The notes below the pieces were generated by a model. The model ran no database searches. It was not told where the DNA came from and worked only from the letters and a program-made list of their open reading frames with translations. The position numbers and the translations under genes were made by a program. A stretch of 59,609 nucleotides of DNA from positions 1 to 59,609 of the forward strand of contig CALKWN010000067.1 in NCBI GenBank assembly GCA_938004185.1. The letters run 5' to 3'. Source of the stretch: an uncultured candidate division WWE3 bacterium. GTDB taxonomy: Bacteria > Patescibacteriota > WWE3 > UBA101185 > UBA10185. Of this stretch, positions 51,943 through 59,255 are shown piece by piece (the stretch's first letter is position 1; the number at the start of each line of letters is the position of its first letter).

Positions 51943-52003
51943 GCCGCCACACCGTTGGTTAAATGGATTCGAACACTAACCAGAAATCATGTGGCGTGGC
52001 GGC
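51943..52003. other. Two-tiered stem-loop between leftward genes
   Basis: GCCGCCAC (51943-51950) pairs with GTGGCGGC (51996-52003), and inside it TGGTTA (51956-51961) pairs with TAACCA (51977-51982). The apical loop contains GGATTCGAACAC, which recalls a tRNA T-loop. It lies in the untranslated gap after the gene at 52010. It may be a processing, terminator-like or stability element. I could not fold a complete tRNA cloverleaf. Confidence 0.5.
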
Positions 52004-52009
52004 GTGACT

Positions 52010-52336
52010 TTATTTGACGAATCGCCAAATGTAACCGGGGTAGCGTCGAAACGCTCCGTCAGGGCTTGCTGATTTCTTTTCGACCAGGTTGAGTTTTTCC
52101 CACTTGTGCAGGTTAGGCAGGGCGCAGCCTGGGCCAAGCCCCAATTCGCTCTCGATGACCCAGGTTGGAACCCACTCACCGCCCATCACGGCGCGGTATT
52201 TGGCCACGGCTGCGGCGTGTCGTGCGTCGTTTGCCGGGCCAGTGTTCTTGCGCGACTTTACGGCTCTCGGTTCTGGCTGGATGACAACCTTCGACAGTGG
52301 CGTCACTTCCATGGCGAGCAGCGTTGCCAGATTCAT
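52010..52336 (-). CDS. Winged-helix-like protein, 108 aa
   Basis: Starts at ATG 52336, overlapping the upstream stop (ATGA). The C-terminal half has the pattern of a winged helix (WVPTWVIESELGLGPGCALPNLHKWEKLNLV). The N-terminus MNLATLLAMEVTP is alike in layout to that of the next upstream protein (MNFASMLLRAPVI). The two may be paralogous regulators. The target is unknown. Confidence 0.6.
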   Translation of the reverse strand: MNLATLLAMEVTPLSKVVIQPEPRAVKSRKNTGPANDARHAAAVAKYRAVMGGEWVPTWVIESELGLGPGCALPNLHKWEKLNLVEKKSASPDGAFRRYPGYIWRFVK

Positions 52337-52623
52337 TTCCACACCCACAGCAGGGCTGGACGACCACCGAAGGGTGGGACTCGCTTACCCGCTTCAACGA
52401 TCAAACCTGCCTTGCGATAACGCCTTAGCGTTGAGGCAACCCCTTCGATGGTGTAACCGAACACGATCGCTGCTTCCTGAACGCTGTGCGGCGTCGAGAA
52501 ATATTCCCTGTACTTGCCGACCGTATCGGGGGCACGGGTGTTGCTGCTAGTTCTCTTGTAGGCACGCTTAGGCTTGTCGTCGCTTATGACTGGTGCGCGT
52601 AAAAGCATCGAGGCAAAGTTCAT
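52333..52623 (-). CDS. Winged-helix-like regulator, 96 aa
   Basis: An N-terminal basic arm (KPKRAYKRTSSNTRA) is followed by a winged-helix pattern (SVQEAAIVFGYTIEGVASTLRRYRKAGLIVEAG). It is probably a DNA-binding regulator. The upstream region has a cluster of repeats including the palindrome at 52682 and half-site at 52634, so it may be autoregulated. The motif copy at 52585 lies in it. Confidence 0.6.
   Translation of the reverse strand: MNFASMLLRAPVISDDKPKRAYKRTSSNTRAPDTVGKYREYFSTPHSVQEAAIVFGYTIEGVASTLRRYRKAGLIVEAGKRVPPFGGRPALLWVWK
52585..52592 (+). other. TATGACTG motif copy 4
   Basis: CGCTTATGACTGGTGCGCG, antisense in the winged-helix gene. Identical over 15 bases to copies 5 and 6. 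Confidence 0.45.
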
Positions 52624-52633
52624 GTGTCTTCCT

Positions 52634-52714
52634 GTAAGTAGGTGCCACCCGTTTCAGACTGTTTCCCGCAGACTGTTTGCCCTTACAAGTAAGCAGCTAC
52701 GGGTGGCGAAGTCG
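52634..52714 (-). promoter_or_regulatory. Dense repeat cluster upstream of the winged-helix gene
   Basis: Contains CTTACAAGTAAG (52682-52693), a half-site at 52634, a pair of direct repeats CAGACTGTTT (near 52657 and 52671) and an outer inverted repeat GCCACCCG...CGGGTGGC. It probably is an operator region. Confidence 0.6.
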
Positions 52715-52972
52715 TTAGTCGATCATGTTAAGTTCAGGGAATCGCATGGCTGGGCAAGGTGGCGGATAGACGCCGTTGTTCGCCTTAACCAGCAGCTTCT
52801 TGATTGCTTCGGTGCACAGTTTCATCTTCTGGTGGATGTGCAGGCGTTTCACCATGAGGGCTTCGTCTTGATCGGCCAGTGCTTCGAGTTCCTTGTCCAG
52901 TGCCAGGAGGGCTTCGCCGACAGCCGAGATGCTCGGGTTCTTGTCACTGGAAGAATAGTCGTCAGTTTTCAT
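52715..52972 (-). CDS. Helical protein, 85 aa
   Basis: Acidic N-terminus (MKTDDYSSSDKNPSIS) and a long helix (LLALDKELEALADQDEALMVKRLHIHQ). It is a likely coiled-coil oligomer of unknown function. It ends at the repeat cluster 52634-52714, within the leftward early operon. Confidence 0.6.
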   Translation of the reverse strand: MKTDDYSSSDKNPSISAVGEALLALDKELEALADQDEALMVKRLHIHQKMKLCTEAIKKLLVKANNGVYPPPCPAMRFPELNMID

Positions 52973-52983
52973 GGTTGATACCC

Positions 52984-53307
52984 TTAAATCTTCACCCCGA
53001 GCGGAACGACGCCGCAGAGGTAGAGTTCGTTGTCGATAACCACCGGGCGACCCGTGGCGTCAGAGAGGCACTGGTTCAAAATACCCTCCATGACTTTGAC
53101 TCGGGCCGTTTCCTCGGCAGCATGTTGCGTTTGTGCTGTGATGAACATATCCATGGTCATCATGATCAGCGTAGTTAACATGGCAAGGATGACTAGGAGC
53201 AGGCCCGCATTCAGCAGGAAATCACGCACCGTGATGCCGAACGCAAAGCGGAACGCCTTGCGAAACCCGAAACCGTGGCGTAAGTAAATGGTGAAGTTAC
53301 CGAGCAT
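52984..53307 (-). CDS. Membrane protein, 107 aa
   Basis: Starts at ATG 53307. It has a basic, aromatic N-terminus (MLGNFTIYLRHGFGFRKAFR), one strong membrane span (residues about 29-54, LLNAGLLLVILAMLTTLIMM) and a soluble C-terminal part outside or in the cytoplasm. It could be an accessory lysis or superinfection-exclusion protein. The upstream gene overlaps its start by 11 bases. Confidence 0.65.
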   Translation of the reverse strand: MLGNFTIYLRHGFGFRKAFRFAFGITVRDFLLNAGLLLVILAMLTTLIMMTMDMFITAQTQHAAEETARVKVMEGILNQCLSDATGRPVVIDNELYLCGVVPLGVKI

Positions 53308-53491
53308 GCTGCACCTCCGAACAAACAAGAGCTTTGTGCACACGCTTTACTGTGGACTCAGGCAACCCCGTCGCCATTAAAAAATCCAGTACGTCCTGGT
53401 GGTCTTCGTCGGCACCGTCACCCTCAAGAAGCCCTTTGATCTGTTCATTTACTAACCACAGTGGGTGGTCATCATCGAGATCGTCGTTCAT
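53297..53491 (-). CDS. Acidic small protein, 64 aa
   Basis: Starts at ATG 53491 with GGAGG 8 bases upstream. A longer in-frame start far upstream gives an implausible R-rich translation and is rejected. The product is MNDDLDDDHPLWLVNEQIKG ..., acidic and helical, of unknown function. ATGA overlap with the preceding gene. Confidence 0.65.
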   Translation of the reverse strand: MNDDLDDDHPLWLVNEQIKGLLEGDGADEDHQDVLDFLMATGLPESTVKRVHKALVCSEVQHAR

Positions 53492-53646
53492 TTCACTTCC
53501 TCCAATTCTTTCAGTGCCTCGTCGTCGAGGTCGTCGTCTAGGTGCATCTTCGGCAAGTCCATGAGCTTGATGAACTCGTCGTCGGTCATTGCGTCGATGC
53601 GCTTCTGGCGCAGGTGTTCGTAGGCGTAGTATTCGTTGATGGTCAT
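53488..53646 (-). CDS. Acidic small protein, 52 aa
   Basis: Starts at ATG 53646 (overlapping the upstream stop, ATGA) and ends TGA at 53488, overlapping the next ATG. The product MTINEYYAYEHLRQKRIDAM ... ALKELEEVK is acidic and helical. It is too short for common gene-finding limits. Its tight coupling on both sides supports it. The function is unknown. Confidence 0.65.
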   Translation of the reverse strand: MTINEYYAYEHLRQKRIDAMTDDEFIKLMDLPKMHLDDDLDDEALKELEEVK

Positions 53647-54389
53647 GCTGCTTTCTCCAGGTAGTGTTTCGCCATTTCGTCAATCAGTGCACGGATGTCA
53701 CCGTTGATGCGGCGCAGGTTGGCACCTCTCGACTGCATGATCTGGGTGTGGCGGTGCGCCACGTAGTCCATGACGAAGATGATCTCGCAGGAGGTGGCCA
53801 TCGACTTCAGCTTGTTGTCGCCATCCTCAGACCACCAGTAAACGATCTCGAACAGTTCGGCGAATTCAGCGTCGATGTGCTGACGCTTGGGCGGGGCCAC
53901 CCCGATAACGCCGACTCGCGGAAGGCGCTGCTTGGCGATGTACTGTTCAACCGGGGCGCTTATGACTGGTGCGCTCGGCAGAGCTGCCGGGAGGGCGCGT
54001 TTCAGTTCTTCTTCAAGGCGAGGCTTGAGCTGCGCCACGATCGAGGTGGCCAGGGTGTTTGCGAATGACGTTACGAAGTCGCCAACCAACGTATCTAACG
54101 ATATACCTACGATAGGCTTATCGTGAGTCTTTGCTTTGGATGGTTGAACGATGCGTAGCCGTTCAGCCTTGGTCTTGCCTTCCACGTTGGCATGGGCGTA
54201 GTAACTGTACACCACGTTGCCACGGGAGTTGGGGGCCGAACTTTTACGGGTAACGAAGCCGCCCTTGTACAACTGACCCGTGCGTGTCGATGCGCTTGCA
54301 GGGGTCAGGCCGAAATGTTCGGCGACATCTGTATTCTTGCAGCCAGGATTTGCCTTGATGAATTCAATGAGTTCGTGACGTGTCGCCAT
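53643..54389 (-). CDS. Winged-helix DNA-binding protein, 248 aa
   Basis: N-terminal HTH of a MarR-like type (MATRHELIEFIKANPGCKNT ... TGQLYKGGFVTRK, residues 1-48). The remainder has a proline-rich middle and a helical C-terminus (LKSMATSCEIIFVMDYVAHR). It is the first gene after the promoter at 54420-54448, so it may be an early transcription regulator. A motif copy (53961) lies in it. Confidence 0.7.
   Translation of the reverse strand: MATRHELIEFIKANPGCKNTDVAEHFGLTPASASTRTGQLYKGGFVTRKSSAPNSRGNVVYSYYAHANVEGKTKAERLRIVQPSKAKTHDKPIVGISLDTLVGDFVTSFANTLATSIVAQLKPRLEEELKRALPAALPSAPVISAPVEQYIAKQRLPRVGVIGVAPPKRQHIDAEFAELFEIVYWWSEDGDNKLKSMATSCEIIFVMDYVAHRHTQIMQSRGANLRRINGDIRALIDEMAKHYLEKAA
53961..53968 (+). 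other. TATGACTG motif copy 5
   Basis: GCGCTTATGACTGGTGCGC, antisense to the winged-helix gene. Confidence 0.45.
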
Positions 54390-54419
54390 GGGTATCTCCG
54401 TGTAAGTAGTTTGTCGTTT

Positions 54420-54448
54420 ACTTTAGTGCTGACATGTAAGCATGTCAA
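54420..54448 (-). promoter_or_regulatory. Sigma70-type promoter with palindrome upstream of the winged-helix gene
   Basis: TTGACA (54448-54443), 17 bases, TAAAGT (54425-54420) on the minus strand. The perfect palindrome arms TGACATG/CATGTCA (54430-54447 with central CTTA) overlap the -35. A further half-site lies at 54402-54406. Confidence 0.7.
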
Positions 54449-54463
54449 CAGATGTTGATCTTT

Positions 54464-54856
54464 TTAAGCGAAATTGAACATGGTGCAATAGTCCAGCAAG
54501 TCTTTCCGCTGGTCGTCGGTGAGTGGACAGTTCGTCCACGGGGTGAACCAATCCTGGTACTCAAGGCTAGGCTGCCCATGAATCCCACCGTACCCATCCA
54601 GATCACCAACGATCTGCACCGCAGGGCCGCCTGTGCACAGCAGGATACGAAACTCGTCGGCTTCCATTGGCATACCGAGTGGTGTCCACAACGAGCGCAC
54701 ACTGATCTCCAGCGGGTCGTTCATGATCTCATCTTCGACGGCTTCCATTGCTGCGTAGCCTTCGATTTCCTGCGCCTCGCGGTAGCGACGCATCATGTCA
54801 CTGATGCTTTCCATCTGGGCGCGGGCTTGGTTGTAGGCGTTGTCGTCTTGGTTCAT
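54464..54856 (-). CDS. Phage protein of unknown function, 130 aa
   Basis: N-terminal helix (NQARAQMESISDMMRRYREA) followed by a beta-rich domain (FRILLCTGGPAVQIVGDLDG) with conserved-looking YQDWFTPW and LTDDQRKDLLDYC. I recall related proteins in several phages without a function. It overlaps the end of the gene at 54853 by 4 bases. Confidence 0.7.
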   Translation of the reverse strand: MNQDDNAYNQARAQMESISDMMRRYREAQEIEGYAAMEAVEDEIMNDPLEISVRSLWTPLGMPMEADEFRILLCTGGPAVQIVGDLDGYGGIHGQPSLEYQDWFTPWTNCPLTDDQRKDLLDYCTMFNFA

Positions 54857-55056
54857 TTCATCTCTCCCAGTAGTTCAGGTTTAGTTTCCCGCTGGTGCGG
54901 GTGTTTCTTGCCGTCGTACCGTCCGTTAGGGTCAAGCCGCAGGGCGTACATCAACTGCACGATGCGGCTCTCGATACGGGACATGCGTTCTTCCATGTCG
55001 TCCAGTTGTTCAGCGAAGTCCAACATCAAGTCGTGAGTCGAAGTCATCTTCGTCAT
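54853..55056 (-). CDS. Coiled-coil protein, 67 aa
   Basis: A short helical protein (FAEQLDDMEERMSRIESRIV) with basic C-terminus (NGRYDGKKHPHQRETKPE). The start is uncertain: ATG 55056 or 55047. It overlaps the peptidase gene by up to 47 bases. The function is unknown. Confidence 0.6.
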   Translation of the reverse strand: MTKMTSTHDLMLDFAEQLDDMEERMSRIESRIVQLMYALRLDPNGRYDGKKHPHQRETKPELLGEMK

Positions 55057-56158
55057 CCATGTAATCTCTATAGGCGTGCGGCGGCACGTCGTTGTTATAG
55101 GAACCGCTCAACGCTTCGTTGAGGTCGGCGTTTTCTTCTTCCAGTGCGCACATCTGGTCGATCATTTCATACAGCACCTCGGCGATCGTGTCGTCGTCAG
55201 CCTTCTTGACCCACTCCACTATCTGCCCGTAGCGCATCCCGCGCAGGTCATCCACCAGGTACGTGGCATCCCACGGGTTAACGGCGGATGCCGTGGCTTT
55301 CTTGCTTGTCGTGCGAGTGAAGCTGTAGCTCTCGTAACCCCACTCGATGGCATCCGCCTCCTTCGGGTCGCGGCAGGTGGGCAGGGCTTCCCAGTCTAGT
55401 TGCAAGCACGCTGCTCTAAGGCGTAGCCAACCTTCGAGATCGAGGGACTCGTTCACCGTGTGTTCTGAATCGTAGAACACCGACACGTTGGTGCATTCTG
55501 GGATCAACTCAGTAAAGTTGGCAGTGTCAGTAAATATCCCGGTGTTATCTGGTGCGAAGTATTCCCGCATCGTTAGTTGGTTTAGTTGGCTGGATAAAGC
55601 CTTTGCAAATTCGTCTGAACAGCAGCGACCGTAACCCTGGTGTGTGATTACTGATGTTCCACCGCGTCGGTCAAAAGCGATGGCTCGCTTGAACCCTGAC
55701 AGAAACTCGGAGTTAACTTCTACCGCGTAGCTGCTGCCTTGACCACCTCGTTCTTCACATCGGAAGAAGGCGTACCGCCCATTAACCCCTGCGTTAATCA
55801 TATCAACTAGCAGCGCAACACCTGCCGCATCGTCAGCACCTAAGCACTCGTTATCGGGTTGCTGCGACGATTTGTATATTAGTTGGGTGAACGGGTCATA
55901 CGCTACTAATTGACGCCCACTGGTACGGTGAACAGAGTCCGTGTGGCAGGTGAATAGCGTTTCCTGATTATTAGTGCCGACACGAATAAAGATATTGCCG
56001 AAACCATCTTCGATCAGTTCGTCCACGTCATCCTTCAGTGACCGGATAAACGTGTCAATGAATTCTTCTTCCGAGTCTGATCCTGCTGGACGCTTATATG
56101 TAAGCATCTTCAAGAGTTGCTTAACTTCGGGGTCGTAAGTGCTTTCTCCATTGGCCAT
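55010..56158 (-). CDS. Di-zinc aminopeptidase-type protein (M20/M28/M42 fold)
   Basis: 382 residues from ATG 56158, which follows AAAGG. A complete set of metal-binding residues is visible: H72 and D74 (CHTD), D109 (LGADDAAG), E135/E136 (RCEERGGQG), D163 (AFDRR) and H233 (SEHTVNE). The order H, D, E, D, H is that of co-catalytic zinc peptidases. Such an enzyme is unusual in a phage; it could trim peptides, attack a host factor or supply amino acids. The C-terminus is acidic. The longer start at 56296 would run into the HNH gene. Confidence 0.75.
   Translation of the reverse strand: MANGESTYDPEVKQLLKMLTYKRPAGSDSEEEFIDTFIRSLKDDVDELIEDGFGNIFIRVGTNNQETLFTCHTDSVHRTSGRQLVAYDPFTQLIYKSSQQPDNECLGADDAAGVALLVDMINAGVNGRYAFFRCEERGGQGSSYAVEVNSEFLSGFKRAIAFDRRGGTSVITHQGYGRCCSDEFAKALSSQLNQLTMREYFAPDNTGIFTDTANFTELIPECTNVSVFYDSEHTVNESLDLEGWLRLRAACLQLDWEALPTCRDPKEADAIEWGYESYSFTRTTSKKATASAVNPWDATYLVDDLRGMRYGQIVEWVKKADDDTIAEVLYEMIDQMCALEEENADLNEALSGSYNNDVPPHAYRDYMDDEDDFDSRLDVGLR
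56092..56105. promoter_or_regulatory. Palindrome GCTTATATGTAAGC at the start of the peptidase gene
   Basis: A perfect 14-base inverted-repeat-like element, 53 bases inside the coding region. Possibly a relic or operator. Confidence 0.4.
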
Positions 56159-56727
56159 TTCTGTAACCTTTCCCGCAATGTTGATGGATTGATGCCCAAG
56201 TCCTCCGCCCACTGGCATAGGTTTTTCGTGACACCATTCGACGTTAGTTTTCTTGAGTTGCGTGTGTTTAAACATTGCTCTTTCCTCGTTGCCCACCGAA
56301 CATTTCCGAGTTCGTAGTGGCCGTTGTTGTCGATGCGCTCCAACGTGGCGCCTTTAAACCACGTTGCACCAAGTTCTGCCCAAAACTTTCCGATTGGAGG
56401 TAGTCTGAATTCAATTCCTCGACCACCATACTCAATGTAGTTCTTGTGCTTTACATTGGTGCAACGCTGTTTAGCGCAGCTATAAGACTCGTAAGCTGGA
56501 TGCTTTGACAGATTGTGTTTAGTTGCTCTTTGCACAGCTATGGAATGTTTGTCACACCCGCAGGACTTTACTGAACCGGAACGCAGATTACCTGCTGCCA
56601 CAGTACGTTCAGCCCCGCAAATGCAGACACATCGCCACATTGACTGACCTGCTTTTCCTTTACCAACGTACTCTACAGCGGTCAGTTTCCCGTAGCGAGT
56701 CCCGGTTTCATTGATACGTTTATTCAT
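56110..56727 (-). CDS. HNH homing endonuclease, 205 aa
   Basis: N-terminal zinc fold (WRCVCICGAERTV, KSCGCDKH), then the HNH core (YGGRGIEF, ATLERIDNNGHYELGNVRW) and a C-terminal HTH module (NLCQWAEDLGINPSTL). Its last 49 bases overlap the start of the peptidase gene. The ATG is preceded by CAAGGAGGC, and the gene has its own palindrome-promoter (56750-56778), as mobile genes often do. Confidence 0.9.
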   Translation of the reverse strand: MNKRINETGTRYGKLTAVEYVGKGKAGQSMWRCVCICGAERTVAAGNLRSGSVKSCGCDKHSIAVQRATKHNLSKHPAYESYSCAKQRCTNVKHKNYIEYGGRGIEFRLPPIGKFWAELGATWFKGATLERIDNNGHYELGNVRWATRKEQCLNTRNSRKLTSNGVTKNLCQWAEDLGINPSTLRERLQKWPMEKALTTPKLSNS

Positions 56728-56749
56728 GGTTTGCCTCCTTGCAAACCGT

Positions 56750-56778
56750 AGTGTATCACATACTTACAGGTAAGTTAA
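56750..56778 (-). promoter_or_regulatory. Promoter with palindrome upstream of the HNH gene
   Basis: TTAACT (56778-56773), 17 bases, TACACT (56755-56750) with a TG extension on the minus strand. The palindrome ACTTACAGGTAAGT occupies 56762-56775. Confidence 0.6.
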
Positions 56779-59061
56779 TCACGCAGCTTGTTGGTACTCA
56801 GACTCGGTGGCGCTTATGACTGGTGCGCACGGGGGCTCCTGCTCAGTGGTGTCGTCTTCGGATTCATCATCCTCGTCTTCACCACTGTGTTCAGCCAACA
56901 GGGTTTCGAAGTCATTCTCGTAACGCTCTGCGGCGCACACTTCACCATCCGGCAGTTCATGCGATACGGACTCGTGGATGTACTGATCCTCGTAATCCCC
57001 GCAGGTGGCCAGCACCATGTCGTTGATGTGGTAATACCGCTCACGAACCGGGCACTCGTAAACATTGTTTTCGCCTGCATACTCATAGAGGTAAAGCTCC
57101 CCGTCGCTTTCGCAGTAAACACAGTCGTCTACGTGGTGATAGTCCTGATACCCGCGCCGCCCGTAAGCATAGCGATAGTTCTCGTCGAGGCAGTCCTGAC
57201 AAATACTCTCACCTCGGCACTCCACGTACGTCAGGTCATCCTCGTCTTCAACGGAGCCGCCGCAGCACGGGCAGGTTATGGATTCAGACTCAATCATCCC
57301 GCTGGACATTTGTGCGTCGTACTCCCCGTCGTACTCCACCTTGAAGTAATCGCAGTGCTGGTCGACCATTGTGCAACCACCGTCGAGGTATGGCATGGCG
57401 TAACCACCCCACGGGAGTTCGATGACCTGGAGCTTTTCACCCTTGAGTGTTTCATCGCTGTCGTAGGTGTAGCCCGCTGCTTCAAGCTGACGCTCGATGC
57501 GACTGTCGCCGTAGATGCGAACGTACGTCTTGTCACGGGTGTTTACGATGGCTCGGGCAAATACTCGCCCATCCGGGAACTTCTTGTAGTCATCGCCCAG
57601 GTACGCCAGGGCCAGGTTGTTCTCAGGGTGGCAGTACGCACGAACCGGGTGATATGGGGTATCGGGTGCCAGTCGGCTATCCATGTAACGCGACGAGTGG
57701 TTCCACTGCATACAGCTAGAGAACCCTGACGGGTGCTCGTACACCCACACCCAACCATCGGGGTCAGTGTTCGGCACGAACTTGAGTTCACTCGCTTCGC
57801 TGTATGCCTGCTGCCGCTCGGCCCAGTACCGGATGTCCTTCTCACTCAGCACGTCGCTGAAGAACTGCTGCAAATAACGTCCCGGCTTAACCTGCGTCTG
57901 GATGTTACGCATCATTTTATCCCCGTTCTGGTGGTAAGCCAGTAGCGATGGGGTTGACGTGCTTACATGTAAGGCGTGGCTAAAATAGTGCTTGGAACCC
58001 ATGAACCATGCCTCACTCGCCCACACCACTTTCTGCCAACGTTCACCCGTGACAGGGGTCCGGCACCCACTATGCGCCGCGTCGGAGTATCCCCACAGTT
58101 GCGCCACGAAGCCCGCCGCTGCGGCGCTGGCAGGAGTTCCACGGGTCAGCCGTGCCATAACTTCACCGATCGAAGAGTTGGTCAGAGGTACGACAATGAT
58201 CGCCTCCACCCACGCCATGAGGTTGTTACGGAACTGCGCGGGTTGTTCGTTCGGGTCGACCACCTTGGGGTGGGGCAGGCGCTTGAGCGTAGCCTTGACT
58301 GCCGCGTTGATGTTCTGCCGTTCGGCGTACAACCCGGAGCCTTTCATGGCGTACCGCCGTGTAGGGTAAGTCGGACTGAGTGCTTGGGCCAGGGCGGTCT
58401 TGGCGCGGTATTTCATGGTTCGGCGGTTCTCAGCCCAGTCACGGAATCGGGTGGCCTGCCTGCCGGTCGCGCCGTAAAGCTCGTTCTTGTCGTGGAAGTC
58501 AATCACCAGGCTATAGCTGTAACCATCAGCCCCTAGGCTGTACAGCTTGCTACCATTTACGCCAATCCAGTAACCGTAGTGGGCGTTGTTGGTCGACGAC
58601 TCGTAGTTACGGTCGATGTTGTCCCGCCTGAACAGGCGGTCGTTGTTGTGGCCGATGTACAGGTCGGCCAGGTTGTGTTCAAGTTCGTGTATTTGCGCTG
58701 TGCGATTGGAAAGCATGGGTAATACCTCCACGGGTTGAGTTTGGTTGGTTGAGTGGGCGTTCAGGTCTAGGTCAGGCCACGTCGATGGGTGTGAAAAGAC
58801 GTAGTGTGGTGGTGCCACGTTCATCTCGTCGAGCATCTGCCGCGCTAGTTGCAGGAGTTCAACGGTCACGCCTTGGTTGGTTCTGACTGACGAGGCGGCG
58901 TATGACTGCTGACGCCGCATGATTTCGGTGGCTGTGAGGTTGTTGGTCGAGGTCTGTGTGCCACGGAGTAGGTTTGAGATGGACGGGCCGTAGAATAGGG
59001 CGTCGTTGATATGCTGAGTTAACAACTCGGACATATCGTCTTCTGCGTCTTGCCAAGGCAT
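56779..59061 (-). CDS. Large early protein with zinc ribbons, 760 aa
   Basis: Residues 1-560 are a mixed fold with no motif I recognise (YGYWIGVNGSKLYSLGADGY; WAERQQAYSEASELKFVPN). The C-terminal region has zinc-finger pairs (CPCCGGSVEDEDD then CRGESICQDC; CVYCESDGEL) and ends in a very acidic stretch (GEDEDDESEDDTTEQE). The ATG 59061 follows GGAGG. It is the largest early gene after the replication genes. A role in DNA or RNA binding is likely, but no activity can be named. Internal palindrome CTTACATGTAAG at 57962. Confidence 0.65.
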   Translation of the reverse strand: MPWQDAEDDMSELLTQHINDALFYGPSISNLLRGTQTSTNNLTATEIMRRQQSYAASSVRTNQGVTVELLQLARQMLDEMNVAPPHYVFSHPSTWPDLDLNAHSTNQTQPVEVLPMLSNRTAQIHELEHNLADLYIGHNNDRLFRRDNIDRNYESSTNNAHYGYWIGVNGSKLYSLGADGYSYSLVIDFHDKNELYGATGRQATRFRDWAENRRTMKYRAKTALAQALSPTYPTRRYAMKGSGLYAERQNINAAVKATLKRLPHPKVVDPNEQPAQFRNNLMAWVEAIIVVPLTNSSIGEVMARLTRGTPASAAAAGFVAQLWGYSDAAHSGCRTPVTGERWQKVVWASEAWFMGSKHYFSHALHVSTSTPSLLAYHQNGDKMMRNIQTQVKPGRYLQQFFSDVLSEKDIRYWAERQQAYSEASELKFVPNTDPDGWVWVYEHPSGFSSCMQWNHSSRYMDSRLAPDTPYHPVRAYCHPENNLALAYLGDDYKKFPDGRVFARAIVNTRDKTYVRIYGDSRIERQLEAAGYTYDSDETLKGEKLQVIELPWGGYAMPYLDGGCTMVDQHCDYFKVEYDGEYDAQMSSGMIESESITCPCCGGSVEDEDDLTYVECRGESICQDCLDENYRYAYGRRGYQDYHHVDDCVYCESDGELYLYEYAGENNVYECPVRERYYHINDMVLATCGDYEDQYIHESVSHELPDGEVCAAERYENDFETLLAEHSGEDEDDESEDDTTEQEPPCAPVISATESEYQQAA
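56815..56822 (+). other. TATGACTG motif copy 6
   Basis: GCGCTTATGACTGGTGCGC, antisense near the 3' end of the zinc-ribbon gene. Confidence 0.45.
58901..58908 (+). other. TATGACTG motif copy 7
   Basis: GGCGTATGACTGCTGACGC, antisense near the 5' end of the zinc-ribbon gene. It is in a different reading frame from copies 3-6. Confidence 0.4.
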
Positions 59062-59080
59062 CTGTAAATACCTCCGTTTA

Positions 59081-59103
59081 ATTATGTTCGATTACACGTA
59101 AGT
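59081..59103 (-). promoter_or_regulatory. Palindrome and -10 upstream of the zinc-ribbon gene
   Basis: ATTACACGTAAGT (59091-59103). CATAAT (59086-59081, minus strand) starts 10-11 bases after the centre. A further half-site is near 59135-59146. Confidence 0.6.
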
Positions 59104-59120
59104 ACATGATGGTACGAATG

Positions 59121-59252
59121 TTACAACTCACCACCTGACATGTAAACACCTATCGCGTCGTCGAGGGTCAGGTCGCCAAGGGCAACGCTTGCCAGCATGG
59201 TCATGATGAACGACGGTGCCAGGTCTGGGCAGTTCAGGAAACGGATGGTCAT
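59121..59252 (-). CDS. Small protein, 43 aa
   Basis: ATG 59252 follows GGGAG and is separated by 3 bases from the stop of the gene at 59256. The product is hydrophobic and acidic (APSFIMTMLASVALGDLTLD). Its function is unknown; it may associate with membranes. It is below the size limit of most gene finders. Confidence 0.6.
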   Translation of the reverse strand: MTIRFLNCPDLAPSFIMTMLASVALGDLTLDDAIGVYMSGGEL

Positions 59253-59255
59253 GAT

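Noticed and set aside
51943..52003. Possible tRNA
   Set aside because: The loop recalls a T-arm, but no D-arm, anticodon arm or CCA-like end can be folded.
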